Notes under the pieces: generated by a model
What the model saw: the letters and a program-made list of their open reading frames with translations, nothing else
Told to the model about the DNA's origin: nothing
Databases searched by the model: none
DNA from: Oscillospiraceae bacterium
Lineage (GTDB): Bacteria > Bacillota > Clostridia > Oscillospirales > Ruminococcaceae
Direction of reading: 5' to 3'
NCBI GenBank assembly: GCA_017518255.1
Contig: JAFWVK010000084.1
Coordinates: 25,736-89,735 of the forward strand
Length of the DNA: 64,000 bases
Program-made: the position numbers and the translations under genes
Shown here: positions 1 to 9,254 of the stretch, one piece after another
Layout: each line of letters begins with the position of its first letter
Numbering within the stretch: position 1 is the first letter of the stretch

Positions 1-2
1 AT

Positions 3-245
3 GCGGAAACATTTATTGTCGGTCTGATAGCCGGTGTGCTCGGCGTTCTGATCACAGTGCTTTTGGATATACCGATCAATAAGATCATTGAACATGCGTC
101 CGGTGCGCCGGATATCGCCTTCCTGCGTCCGGTTTATGCAGCCATCCTGATCGGCATTTCGGTCCTTCTGACGCTCATAGCGGGTATCATTCCTTCTAAG
201 CTTGCAGCAAAGAAAGATCCGGTTATTGCACTTCGTACAGAATAA
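3..245 (+). CDS. ABC transporter permease, C-terminal fragment (FtsX/MacB type)
   Basis: Only the last 80 codons lie in the window; the reading frame is open to the left edge. The fragment has two hydrophobic segments (about residues 4-23 and 47-68 of the fragment) joined by a short polar loop. It ends in an AAKKDPVIALRTE-like tail. That tail, a basic stretch followed by DPxxALR, is typical of the C-terminal FtsX domain of MacB-like permeases that pair with a separate ATPase. Substrate cannot be judged. The gene is followed directly by a strong hairpin terminator at 256-288, so it is the last gene of its transcript. Confidence 0.8.
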   Translation, partial: AETFIVGLIAGVLGVLITVLLDIPINKIIEHASGAPDIAFLRPVYAAILIGISVLLTLIAGIIPSKLAAKKDPVIALRTE

Positions 246-255
246 AATAAAACTC

Positions 256-288
256 AGCGGCTCAGTCTTTTCGGACTGAGCCGCTTTT
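256..288. terminator. Bidirectional hairpin terminator
   Basis: A perfect 12-bp stem (256-267 with 274-285) encloses a 6-nt loop. It is followed by TTTT on the plus strand and by a T-rich run (GAGTTTTATTTTATT) on the minus strand. It separates the convergent permease and GH3 genes and can serve both. Confidence 0.9.
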
Positions 289-301
289 GTCGGACGCAGT
301 A

Positions 302-3085
302 TTAAGAATCAAGCTTTTGCTCCATTTCATCCGCATGCTGTGCAGCAAGCGCGGAGAGATCGACATTCTGTTCATCCGATCTGTCAAACCGGATGGCTTC
401 CATATGCAGACCGCTCTGTGCAAAATAGAGCCTCAGTGCGGTGTACCGCGAGAAGATCGGGATTTTTTTGCAGAAGGAAACAGGTTTTCCGCCGGTGCCG
501 TTCCATGTAAAGGTACCGCTTGCCGTTCCCATGCTGAACAAGGTGACAGGAATCTGTGCCAACTCGCTCTGTGTGGATGAAGCGGTCAGGGTGACAAGAT
601 ACCAGCCGGGAATTTTTGTGTCCAGACCGAATGAGAATGCAGAACCGCGGTCTGTCCGGATTTCCTCAAGTGGAATGGCCAGGCTGTTTTCGAGTGTATA
701 GAATTCAACAGGTTCACCGCTGTCGATTTCTTCGGCAGGGCGGTTTATAATTTCAGGTACGGTATCTTCTCCGAGGAGCCGTTTCATTGCGTTTGTGTGC
801 AGCAGGAAGCGGCAGATATTTGCTGCGTTCCGCTGCAATTCCGCTTTTGTGAGGGTTCCGCTTTCAAGTGCAGACATGATGTTGTCATCATGCTCTTTGC
901 AGTCGGCGCATACCATATAAACATCATTCTGTGCACGAACCATTGCAGCAAAATCTTTCTGATCCGGACCTTGTCCGCGTTCATTGATATTAGCCCACCA
1001 GTCAGTCATAACAAATCCGGTGAAGCCCCACTCATTCCGAAGGATTTCCGTGCAGAGGTCATAGTTTCCGGCAGTCCAGAGTCCGTTGACGGAGCCGTAG
1101 GTTGTCATCACCGAATCGGCATTGCCCTGCTGAACGGCAATTTCAAAGCCTTTGAGGTACAGCTCGCGCAGAGCGCGTTCCGATACGACATCATTCAGGA
1201 AATGTCTGCGTGTTTCCTGATTGTTTCCGCAGAAATGCTTGATTGTTCCGGTGACACCGGCTGCATGCAATCCTTTCAGTTCCGCTGACGCCATGATGCC
1301 TGTCAGATACGGGTCTTCGGAGAAATATTCAAAATTCCGTCCGTTCAGCGGATGACGGTGCAGATTCATTCCCGGTCCCAGCAGGCAGTCAACCTTGTTT
1401 GCGGCCATTTCAAGACCGACGCAGGTGAACAGCTCCGTCAGTAAATCCGGATTGAATGTTGAAGCAAGCATGGTACCGTTCGGCAGACTGAATGCTTTCG
1501 TGCCGCAGTCCAGCCGCATGCCGGAGGGACCGTCCGAGCAGCATGCCGCAGGAATGCCGTATGCAGTAAGTTTATCGGTAACACCGCCGAATGCGGATGC
1601 CGTGCCGGGTGTTACCCGCGGGCTGCCCATGCCCTCGCCGCGCATCAGCTGTGCAAGCTCAGCGTCGGAAAGCTGTGCAATGAATTCCTCCATGCTGACA
1701 GACCCGTTCAGCACATCCGCGAGTTTCCGGCCTTTTCCGCCTTCCGGCAGTTCATCGGGCAGAGCGCTCATCCGTCTTTCCTCTTCGCTGAAATCCATCA
1801 GCGGGACGGATTCTTTCATAATCCGTGTACCGAAACGGACAATTTCCGGTTTTATGCGTTCAAATTTCTCAACCGGCGGCATTGCCTGACGGCATTGCTG
1901 CACAATTTGCAGTTCGGAATTCTGTAAGCAGCCGACATATTTCGCATTCCGGACGTCCGTTCCGACATAGTACCGGTATTCGCCCTGCTCAATGACCCAT
2001 GCATGAGTATATCCGGTTGCGCCGCTGTCATCGAAGGAAGCAGGAAAATCGGCAGTAAACGTCATTTCCTGTGATTCGCCCGGATTCAGCAGACGGGTCT
2101 TCTGAAACGCAGTCAGAACCCTGAGCGGTTTGCCGAGGGTTCCCTGCGGTGCTTCGCAGTAAACCTGAACAACTTCCTTTCCGGCAGAATCGCCGGTATT
2201 CGTGACTGTCACACGGAGGAAACGGTCTTCCATTGCGGTGCGGACAGAAAATGTTGTGTAGGATAATCCAAACCCGAACGGAAACCGCACGGATTCTCTT
2301 GCAAATGTTTCAAAGTACCGGTATCCGACATAAATATCTTCTGCATAAACGTCACTGTCCGGGTTTCCGAAGTTTTCGTCCGAAGGATACTGCCTGATCT
2401 GGTATGCAACGGTATCCGGAAGCTTGCCGGAGGGAGATACTTTTCCGGTCAGAACAGCAGCAGTTCCGGTTCCTCCGGTCATACCGCCCTGCCAGACATA
2501 GAGAACTGCATCCGGAGAACATTCATCGAGAAACTGCATGTCAATGAGATTTCCGGTGTTCAGCAGGACAATGACGTACCGGAAGTGCTTTCTGCATATG
2601 CGGATCATTTCCGTTTCGGCATCTGTCAGAAGATAGGAGCCTTTTGCCAGTCGGTTATCCTGTTCCTCACCGGCAGTTCTGCCGATGACAATGACTGCGC
2701 GGCTGCAATGTCCGGCTGCCTGCCTGACAAGTTCGTCATCCAGAGGCATTTCCGCCTGTGACCAGGGTTCTCCGCCCCATCCGTCTCCGAGATCGTAGAG
2801 GTGCTGAGAGTCCCATTCCCTGTATACGTTCAGAAGCGGTTCATACAGCTTTACCCCTGCTTCGAGGAGTCCGTCCAGAATACCGGTTACCTTTGACACA
2901 TTGACCATACCGCCGGAACCGGTTCCGCTTTTATAATAGTGCAGCTGCATACGGCCGAACAGAGCAATCTGTTCACCTGCGGGCAGCGGCAGAGCGTGGT
3001 TTTCGTTCCGCAGCATGACAATGCCTTCCGAGACTGCATCTGCTGCAAGCTGTAAATATGTGTTCCAATCCAAAACCTGTTTCAA
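302..3085 (-). CDS. GH3 family beta-glycosidase with permuted domain order
   Basis: A 927-residue glycoside hydrolase of family 3, probably a cytoplasmic beta-glucosidase-type enzyme, as no signal peptide is visible. Usual GH3 proteins start with the TIM-barrel. Here the C-terminal-type alpha/beta sandwich comes first (about residues 15-275), then a fibronectin III-like domain (about 280-375), and the TIM-barrel is last (about 470-770). It carries KH at 616-617 and the catalytic nucleophile motif TDWW with Asp695. A C-terminal extension of about 150 residues follows. This permuted order is known from Ruminococcus albus beta-glucosidase and some clostridial relatives. The acid/base residue should lie in the N-terminal half but was not assigned. 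It is the last gene of a minus-strand run, 50 nt after the GGDEF gene. Substrate could be cellobiose, xylobiose or another beta-linked sugar. Confidence 0.9.
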   Translation of the reverse strand: MKQVLDWNTYLQLAADAVSEGIVMLRNENHALPLPAGEQIALFGRMQLHYYKSGTGSGGMVNVSKVTGILDGLLEAGVKLYEPLLNVYREWDSQHLYDLGDGWGGEPWSQAEMPLDDELVRQAAGHCSRAVIVIGRTAGEEQDNRLAKGSYLLTDAETEMIRICRKHFRYVIVLLNTGNLIDMQFLDECSPDAVLYVWQGGMTGGTGTAAVLTGKVSPSGKLPDTVAYQIRQYPSDENFGNPDSDVYAEDIYVGYRYFETFARESVRFPFGFGLSYTTFSVRTAMEDRFLRVTVTNTGDSAGKEVVQVYCEAPQGTLGKPLRVLTAFQKTRLLNPGESQEMTFTADFPASFDDSGATGYTHAWVIEQGEYRYYVGTDVRNAKYVGCLQNSELQIVQQCRQAMPPVEKFERIKPEIVRFGTRIMKESVPLMDFSEEERRMSALPDELPEGGKGRKLADVLNGSVSMEEFIAQLSDAELAQLMRGEGMGSPRVTPGTASAFGGVTDKLTAYGIPAACCSDGPSGMRLDCGTKAFSLPNGTMLASTFNPDLLTELFTCVGLEMAANKVDCLLGPGMNLHRHPLNGRNFEYFSEDPYLTGIMASAELKGLHAAGVTGTIKHFCGNNQETRRHFLNDVVSERALRELYLKGFEIAVQQGNADSVMTTYGSVNGLWTAGNYDLCTEILRNEWGFTGFVMTDWWANINERGQGPDQKDFAAMVRAQNDVYMVCADCKEHDDNIMSALESGTLTKAELQRNAANICRFLLHTNAMKRLLGEDTVPEIINRPAEEIDSGEPVEFYTLENSLAIPLEEIRTDRGSAFSFGLDTKIPGWYLVTLTASSTQSELAQIPVTLFSMGTASGTFTWNGTGGKPVSFCKKIPIFSRYTALRLYFAQSGLHMEAIRFDRSDEQNVDLSALAAQHADEMEQKLDS

Positions 3086-3135
3086 AGTATTTCCTCCGTC
3101 CCTCTCGTCAGTCTGATTTCCGTACTGACGTTTGA

Positions 3136-4548
3136 TTATGAATTCTGAATTTCAATGAATTTGCTTCCGTGTTCGATGATTTGTTCCTTTTGCTGTCGGT
3201 CATATAAGAATACATAAAAGATATTTCCGTATCGCGGTGTATGAACCAGATGTCCGATATCGTCAATATACTTGATTTTTCCGGATTTGGTGATAATCCG
3301 GTAGCTGACATAATCAAGGTTTCCGGTATTGGTTTGAAGCTGTGCCTGAATTTCCTGTTCAACCCGTTCAAGATCATCCGGATGTACGATATTCCGGAAA
3401 CTGTCGCCGCTGAATTGCAGCAGATCATGCATGGACTCACATTCAAACAGTTCATAGAGCTTATCGTTTCCGAAGAGGATTTCCTCTGAGCTGTCTGCTT
3501 TATAGACCAGAATGGCACCGGGAATACCGGATATAATGTCTCCCAGATGAAAGCTGAGCTGAGTTCGCTTCTGACTGCGCATTTCCTGACGGAACAAGGA
3601 ATAATTGTTCCGGTGATGCATTTTAACATGGTACATTGCAATATCAGCCTTCATGGCAAGATCGTGATATTCCGTGCCCTGCTCCGGATAGAGAGAATAT
3701 CCGATTGAGAAGGAAAACTGGTAGGTATGGTCATGATGTGTGACCAGATGCGGCTCATGATAAAACCGGCTGATTTCTTCTTCTGCTTCTTCCTTCGTGC
3801 GGTTTTTCAGAAGAATCAGGAATTCATCACCGCCGTTGCGGACAATCACACTGTCTCTGCCGAAAAACTGCTCCATCTGTCTGGCAGCGGCACGCAGAAC
3901 AATGTCGCCGATGTTATGCCCGTACTGATCGTTGAAGCGTTTGAAATAATCCAGATCAATCAGAAGAACAGCGGCATTATCCTGCGGATACTGCGTGAAA
4001 TACTCAATGATATGCATATCGCCGGCGCTCCGGTTATAAAGCCCGGTCAGTCCGTCAAACTCGACCTTTCTCATCAGACCGCTGTCCATGTCCTGCATTC
4101 TTGTGATATTGCAGATCAGAAACAGTGCGCAGATTCCTTCTGCTTTTTCTGAAAGCTCACAGCTGATCAGCAGACGGACTTCTTCACCCAGTACCGAATA
4201 GACTGCTTCTGTCCGGACATAGTTTTCGCCGGTTTGAAACAGTGAAACCAGGTGATCGGATGCAAACAGAGCATTCAGCTTTCCGCCCGTTTCCTTATCC
4301 TTGCATTTTTCGGAAAGGACATTCAGCATTTCCTCGTAAGACTTTGGCTGCTGTTTCGGGAACAGGCTTCTCATGACATCTGTCAGATACAGCCTGCTGA
4401 CAGTGTCGTGGATCAGATTCACTGAAAAACTGCTCGATTTTTGCAGCAGATGTTCTATGGAAGGGTATCCCAGATATCCTGCAAAGGATCTTCCGGCAAG
4501 CCGGTACATTCCTTCTTTGGCTTCAGTTGTGAATTTATCGTCGGACAT
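3136..4548 (-). CDS. GGDEF diguanylate cyclase with flanking sensor domains
   Basis: A 470-residue soluble protein with no membrane segment. An N-terminal PAS-like region (about 1-155) precedes a GGDEF domain that begins at FDGLTGLYNR and carries an intact GGDEF at 239-243, so synthesis of cyclic di-GMP is expected. The product-inhibition site RxxD is not present at its usual place upstream of GGDEF. A second PAS-like domain (about 335-455, with the HPDD motif common in PAS folds) follows the catalytic domain, which is an uncommon order. It lies between two polysaccharide-degrading enzymes on the same strand (53 and 50 nt gaps), so a link between carbohydrate sensing and cyclic di-GMP is possible but is inference. 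Confidence 0.88.
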   Translation of the reverse strand: MSDDKFTTEAKEGMYRLAGRSFAGYLGYPSIEHLLQKSSSFSVNLIHDTVSRLYLTDVMRSLFPKQQPKSYEEMLNVLSEKCKDKETGGKLNALFASDHLVSLFQTGENYVRTEAVYSVLGEEVRLLISCELSEKAEGICALFLICNITRMQDMDSGLMRKVEFDGLTGLYNRSAGDMHIIEYFTQYPQDNAAVLLIDLDYFKRFNDQYGHNIGDIVLRAAARQMEQFFGRDSVIVRNGGDEFLILLKNRTKEEAEEEISRFYHEPHLVTHHDHTYQFSFSIGYSLYPEQGTEYHDLAMKADIAMYHVKMHHRNNYSLFRQEMRSQKRTQLSFHLGDIISGIPGAILVYKADSSEEILFGNDKLYELFECESMHDLLQFSGDSFRNIVHPDDLERVEQEIQAQLQTNTGNLDYVSYRIITKSGKIKYIDDIGHLVHTPRYGNIFYVFLYDRQQKEQIIEHGSKFIEIQNS

Positions 4549-4601
4549 GTTACACCCCGCTTATATATGTCATTGAAATTTGTTTCAGTAAAACCATGTG
4601 T

Positions 4602-7226
4602 TCAGCGTTTCATCAGTGCGCGCTTCATGATTGTCAGATCAGCCGCATTGAGTTTCCCGTCCGGAATACAGTCGCCTTTTTTCCAGTCCCGCATCTGCGG
4701 CGAGCTGCCTTCCTTCAGCCAGCGGCACAGCGCAACGGCATCCTGAATGTCAAATTTTCCGTCACCCGTTACATCCATCGGCACATCAGCAGGCGCCGCA
4801 TATCCGTAAATTGCAGCTTCGTTCAGGTCGCCGCCGCCTTTGACAATTTTCAGGCAGGAGGTCGGTGCGGTATCCTGAATCATCACCGTGTTCCTTGACA
4901 TATATGTTCCCAGATTCGAGGAGAACAGCAGCGTATCCGTTTCAGCGTCATAGACCTCAAAGCTGCCTGAGCCGTATGTATCGAAAAGGCTGAAGCCGGT
5001 GAGGATATACGGCTGATCCAGTGTGACATAGCATGTGATATTCGACTGATTGACATTGGTCTCCGGCGTTTTCAGTCCGGCGGTATCTCCGTAAATTATG
5101 GAAGGCATAGAATCCGGCTCGTCAAACATCCGGTAAAACTGATTGAGCTTGCTGTCGCTCGGTGCAGACGTGAGGTCGCAGATTTCGGTGCTTTGATCGG
5201 CAGTCAGGCAGAGAGATTCAGGCTTAATATAGACGCCTTTGCCGTTCACAATCTGTTTTTCAGCCGGAGAAACCGTTACAAATACGGGTGTTTCGGACAC
5301 TTCGACAGAAATGCTGCGCATACCAGATGCCAGTTCTGTCACAGTTCCTTCGGCATAGGTTCCGGGAACGGTCAGATAGGCTGATCCGTTCATCGGCATA
5401 TCCAGATGATATGCCTTTATTACTTTATCTTCGTTTGTCGGAGACCAGAGACAGTAGATCACATCACCGTTTGTACGGTCGCTGAAAACAAATTTGCAGA
5501 TGCCGTCCGAAGATTCGTCTGCGATGAAATCAGCATTCATCAGCGTGTTTTTCATGCATGCGGTATAATACCACGCAAGCTTTTTATTCCATTCGCCCTT
5601 TACGGTGACCAGTCCGGAATTGTAGTAAACGCCTTCGCCTTCGTCGCGGAGCTGGAATTTGGTCATCCGGTCAATGCCAGCGCCGATTGCCGTCAGATAG
5701 GTTCGGGCGACGCGCTGTGCATAGCGGAGCTGATACTGTTCATTGTCGTGATTGTCAACGCCCTCTGTCTCGCAGTCTCCCATCGGTACTTCAAATTCCG
5801 AAATCCAGAGTTCTGTGCCGGGCGCATTTTCATCCATCCATGCCTGTATCTCGCGGATTCTCGATACCATGGAGGAATCTTCCGGAATATAGGTATCCGG
5901 TCCGAGATGCACATTGATGATATCAACGGCAAATACGCCGTCGCTCCGGTGATAGTCAAACCAGAGCTTCATTTCGGAGAGGTAGTCGAGCAGAGAAGCC
6001 GTTGCGAGCATACCGCCCATTGCCAGTTTGAAATCAGGATCAGCCTGCTTGACACCGGCATTCGGAATCGTTCCCTCATGCCCGTCAAAGTCCGCTGAAC
6101 ACATTGCAGCCAGTTCATAGGGGGTATAGTAGCTTGCTTTTCCGCTCCATGTCTTGTTGGGTTCATTGCAGTTTTCTGCTGCACCGAGCAGTCCCATGCC
6201 GATTTTAGGCTCGGAGCCTTCTGCAACGTTCAGTGTTGCGGGATCGACATCCGGGTTGCTTCCGTACCGCGCCGCAACCTGATACATAGTCTGTGCATGA
6301 ATGGTATAGCTTTCAGGGTCAGTCGGATCATCGCCTTTTTTGACCGCAATTTCCGGCGGCTTGTTTTCTCCGTAAATCACAGGGCTGCTTGCCTGAAAGC
6401 AGGGGATGATGCTGATGTTCTGCGCTTTCATGGCAGAATAATAGCTGTCCATATCTCCCCATGTTCCCTGTGTGAATTTTACTTTTCCGTCGGAATCAAG
6501 AAGCCAGCTGAAATTATGATATTCGCGGATATTTCCGCCGCCGATGATAGCGGTCATCGGGTCGTCAATGAAAGCATTGAAGCCGATTTTCTGACCGGCT
6601 GAAAGATTTGTTTTTTTGCTGCCGGAGGATTTGGCGGCGGTTTTTGCAATTTGTGCCTCTGTCAGCTCTGAGGATTTGTATCCGTAGAGCGCAAGTTCGC
6701 TGACACCGCTGTCTCCGCTTTCTGTTGAAAAGCGCAGATAGCGTGTTGCACGCGGACTGTCAAAGCTTACGCCGCGCCATGTCTGATACTGATCGGTTGT
6801 GAAGCTGCCGCGCTCTTTCCACTCAAACGGCTCTCCGTCTTCAATCTTCCAGTCCTGAACTCCGTTGTTGTCAAGAAAACAGATGCCGGTTATGACATAG
6901 TTTGCGCCGAGATCCATATAAAAGGAGTCTTCCCCGAATTCCGACTGGTAATTAGGCTTCCAGTTCTTTGACCTGTCTGTTGCCTTCCAGATTTCTGAGT
7001 CAACAGTGGGTTTGTCCGGCGATGCCGGAACCTTGTCCTGATCGTTGAATAATACGGAGGCCGGATTCAGATAATCAGCACCGATGTATACCAGATTCTC
7101 GTCCATGACTGAAAAAGCGGATACATCCAGAAGTGCAGGCTGATCTGCCGCATCCGCAGGGATACAGGGCAGCATACCCGCCGTAATGATAAAAGCGGTG
7201 ATTCCGCTGAACATTTTCTTTCTCAT
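4602..7226 (-). CDS. Secreted dockerin-bearing glycoside hydrolase (clan GH-A-like)
   Basis: An 874-residue exported enzyme. Residues 1-26 form a signal peptide (MRKK, hydrophobic core, ADA cleavage site). A discoidin/F5-8-type carbohydrate-binding-like region covers about 70-185, and a second similar module about 665-810. Between them is a TIM-barrel-like region with NEP at 354-356 (Glu355 as likely acid/base) and ISEFE with Glu477 as likely nucleophile; this pair is typical of clan GH-A. I cannot name the family. The C-terminus (818-874) is a type I dockerin with two DxxxDG calcium loops (Asp818/Asp822 and Asp852/Asp856), so the enzyme should dock to a cohesin on a cellulosome-like scaffold. 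The start is preceded by a GGAGGG ribosome binding site. It follows the mtaD-like gene by 31 nt without a visible terminator. Confidence 0.85.
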   Translation of the reverse strand: MRKKMFSGITAFIITAGMLPCIPADAADQPALLDVSAFSVMDENLVYIGADYLNPASVLFNDQDKVPASPDKPTVDSEIWKATDRSKNWKPNYQSEFGEDSFYMDLGANYVITGICFLDNNGVQDWKIEDGEPFEWKERGSFTTDQYQTWRGVSFDSPRATRYLRFSTESGDSGVSELALYGYKSSELTEAQIAKTAAKSSGSKKTNLSAGQKIGFNAFIDDPMTAIIGGGNIREYHNFSWLLDSDGKVKFTQGTWGDMDSYYSAMKAQNISIIPCFQASSPVIYGENKPPEIAVKKGDDPTDPESYTIHAQTMYQVAARYGSNPDVDPATLNVAEGSEPKIGMGLLGAAENCNEPNKTWSGKASYYTPYELAAMCSADFDGHEGTIPNAGVKQADPDFKLAMGGMLATASLLDYLSEMKLWFDYHRSDGVFAVDIINVHLGPDTYIPEDSSMVSRIREIQAWMDENAPGTELWISEFEVPMGDCETEGVDNHDNEQYQLRYAQRVARTYLTAIGAGIDRMTKFQLRDEGEGVYYNSGLVTVKGEWNKKLAWYYTACMKNTLMNADFIADESSDGICKFVFSDRTNGDVIYCLWSPTNEDKVIKAYHLDMPMNGSAYLTVPGTYAEGTVTELASGMRSISVEVSETPVFVTVSPAEKQIVNGKGVYIKPESLCLTADQSTEICDLTSAPSDSKLNQFYRMFDEPDSMPSIIYGDTAGLKTPETNVNQSNITCYVTLDQPYILTGFSLFDTYGSGSFEVYDAETDTLLFSSNLGTYMSRNTVMIQDTAPTSCLKIVKGGGDLNEAAIYGYAAPADVPMDVTGDGKFDIQDAVALCRWLKEGSSPQMRDWKKGDCIPDGKLNAADLTIMKRALMKR

Positions 7227-7257
7227 CTTGTCCCTCCGAACTGTCTCAGGCTGTCAG

Positions 7258-8526
7258 TCAGCCGGTCAGGCGTTCAATTCGTTTTCCGGTATCTGCAAGG
7301 ATTGCTTCAGGGTTTATGCCGTTCTGATAGATGCCGTCTTCATAGAGAATCTTTCCCGCGCACATGGTCAGCTTCACATTGCTTCTGTCTCCGTTCAGCA
7401 CAAGGCTTTCCGGAATGTGATGCAGAGGCTGCATATTTGCCGCGTGCAGGTCAATCTCAATCAGGTCTGCCTGTTTCCCGACGGCAAGAATATCACAATC
7501 TTTGAGACCCATAGCCTGTGCGGAACCGACCGTCGCAGCTTTCAGCATCGCGGCTGCGGGAATCGCTGCTGCATCCATAGTCCGGAGCTTTTGCAGAACT
7601 GCGCCGAGATACATCTCACGGAATGGATCCAGTGCGTTATTGGAAGCAGGGCCGTCTGTACCGAGTGCAAGATTGATATTTTCTTTCAGATATTCTTTCA
7701 GCGGAGCAATGCCGCTTGCAAGCTTTGCATTGGAGCATGGGCAGGAAACAGCCCACAGATTGTTCCGGCTGAATACGGCGCGGTCCTCTTTGTCAAACCA
7801 GACGCAGTGGAAGCCGCCGCCGCCGTATTCCCAGATGCCGATTGATTCCAGATACTTTGCAGGTGTTGTACCGTGACGTTCAATGCAGGCATCGTGTTCG
7901 GAGCGGGTTTCACTGATATGGGTAAATACCGGTTCTTTTTCCGCCTGCGCCAGTTTTGCGATTTCCTGGTGCAGGCTTTCGTCGCTTGTGTATTCTGCGT
8001 GGAATCCGAGCCGATAACCGATACGCTGATGCACATTCCGATATTTCCGGAACTGTTCTTCCAGCCGTTCAACATCTTTCGCCGTGCCGCTGATGCTCCC
8101 GCAAAGAACGGCACGCATCCCGGATTCGATTGCTGCCTGAACCGTGCTCTCCGGATAGAAATACATATCAAAAAAAGCGGTTGTGCCCGAAGCCAGATAT
8201 TCCAGAATTGCCAGTCGGTCAAATGCATAGACATCCTCAGCGGTCAGGCGTTCTTCATACGGAAACACTTTTTCAAACAGCCATGTCTGAAGCGGGACAT
8301 CCTCTGCAAACGAGCGTAAAAAGGTCATAGCAGAATGCGTATGGGCATTTTTGAAGCTGGGCATGAGCAGATTCCCGTTTACATCAATCTCACGCTCAAA
8401 AGCCGGCAGCTCCGCAGGAGATTTGCCGAGATAGGAGATTTTATCTCCGTCCGTCCAGATTTCGCCCTCCCGGACGGTCAGCGGCTCTTCCATTGTCAGA
8501 ATTTTTGCATTATAAAACCGAATCAT
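7258..8526 (-). CDS. mtaD: 5'-methylthioadenosine/S-adenosylhomocysteine deaminase (amidohydrolase)
   Basis: A 422-residue amidohydrolase of the TrzN/MtaD/guanine deaminase branch. Metal ligands can be placed: HxH at 62 and 64, His203 in FTHISET with Glu206, and Asp291 in LGTDG, as well as His176. The length and the motif NNALDPF after GTDG fit the family that deaminates methylthioadenosine and S-adenosylhomocysteine. The start at 8526 is chosen because an AAAGGAAA ribosome binding site precedes it; a longer frame to 8619 would overlap the gene before it. It shares a transcript with ahcY and punA, which supports action on S-adenosylhomocysteine, giving S-inosylhomocysteine and ammonia. Other amidohydrolase substrates remain possible. 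Confidence 0.85.
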   Translation of the reverse strand: MIRFYNAKILTMEEPLTVREGEIWTDGDKISYLGKSPAELPAFEREIDVNGNLLMPSFKNAHTHSAMTFLRSFAEDVPLQTWLFEKVFPYEERLTAEDVYAFDRLAILEYLASGTTAFFDMYFYPESTVQAAIESGMRAVLCGSISGTAKDVERLEEQFRKYRNVHQRIGYRLGFHAEYTSDESLHQEIAKLAQAEKEPVFTHISETRSEHDACIERHGTTPAKYLESIGIWEYGGGGFHCVWFDKEDRAVFSRNNLWAVSCPCSNAKLASGIAPLKEYLKENINLALGTDGPASNNALDPFREMYLGAVLQKLRTMDAAAIPAAAMLKAATVGSAQAMGLKDCDILAVGKQADLIEIDLHAANMQPLHHIPESLVLNGDRSNVKLTMCAGKILYEDGIYQNGINPEAILADTGKRIERLTG

Positions 8527-8539
8527 GTTCTTTTTCCTT

Positions 8540-9241
8540 TCATGAGAGCATTGTGCCTTTTGACTGTTCCAGTGCTTCCTGCATGGCTTCCACGGCAATC
8601 TGAATATGGTCGATTTCATCCGTGTCGTCGGTATAGGCGGAAGAAACCTGAAAGCTCAGATAAGAACCGTAATAATCCAGAAGGAGATCAGCGCGCTGAA
8701 TCAGTTTTCCGATCTGTTTTTGCATGGTTTCGCGATACTGATTATTTGAGATTCTGTCATACTGGAAGAAACAGAATAGATGCAGAATCCGTGCAGCAAA
8801 GGTATAAAAGATTTCTTCCATTCTGTCATAAAGGGGATCGTCCCGCAGCAGCTTGTCAAGCTGCGCCCGCATATCATGCCGTTCATGAAACACTTCAATC
8901 AGATGACTGACACTGTGCATCCATTCCTTTACGGTTTCACCGTATTCTCCGAGCGGAAAATGCCGAGAGGTATCGGAGATATATTCATATTCCTTTGTGA
9001 TAAAATAACGGCGGTATTCATCGTTCCGGTTTCCGTTCAGTGCTTCGTCAGCGGTCAGTGCAAAGTTGTAATTGACCTTTGTCCGCATCCGGATGTGTTT
9101 TTTGCCCCAGTCCTGAAGCTGACGCAGTGTTTTTTCTTCTTTTGTAAATTTCTGCACGCTGTAACTCTCACTCCCGTCTGTATCTTCGGCAACGAAACCG
9201 TGTGAATCAGTCTTTCTGCATTGATGATTACTTCCGAACAT
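8540..9241 (-). CDS. Unknown helical protein within the SAH salvage operon
   Basis: I do not recognise this 233-residue protein. It appears soluble and largely alpha-helical, is rich in charged residues, Tyr and His, and has no signal peptide or clear nucleotide-binding motif. The start at 9241 (MFGSNHQ) is preferred since it lies 13 nt after the punA stop; a longer frame up to 9346 would overlap the end of punA. Its stop is 13 nt before mtaD. The close spacing on both sides means it is translated from the same message as the salvage enzymes. A role as regulator or structural partner is possible, but nothing in the sequence shows it. Confidence 0.72.
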   Translation of the reverse strand: MFGSNHQCRKTDSHGFVAEDTDGSESYSVQKFTKEEKTLRQLQDWGKKHIRMRTKVNYNFALTADEALNGNRNDEYRRYFITKEYEYISDTSRHFPLGEYGETVKEWMHSVSHLIEVFHERHDMRAQLDKLLRDDPLYDRMEEIFYTFAARILHLFCFFQYDRISNNQYRETMQKQIGKLIQRADLLLDYYGSYLSFQVSSAYTDDTDEIDHIQIAVEAMQEALEQSKGTMLS

Positions 9242-9254
9242 ATACCGTTCGCCG

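Noticed and set aside
5406..6098. 230-codon plus-strand frame opposite the dockerin hydrolase
   Set aside because: Antisense shadow of a gene with strong domain evidence; the residue mix is not protein-like.
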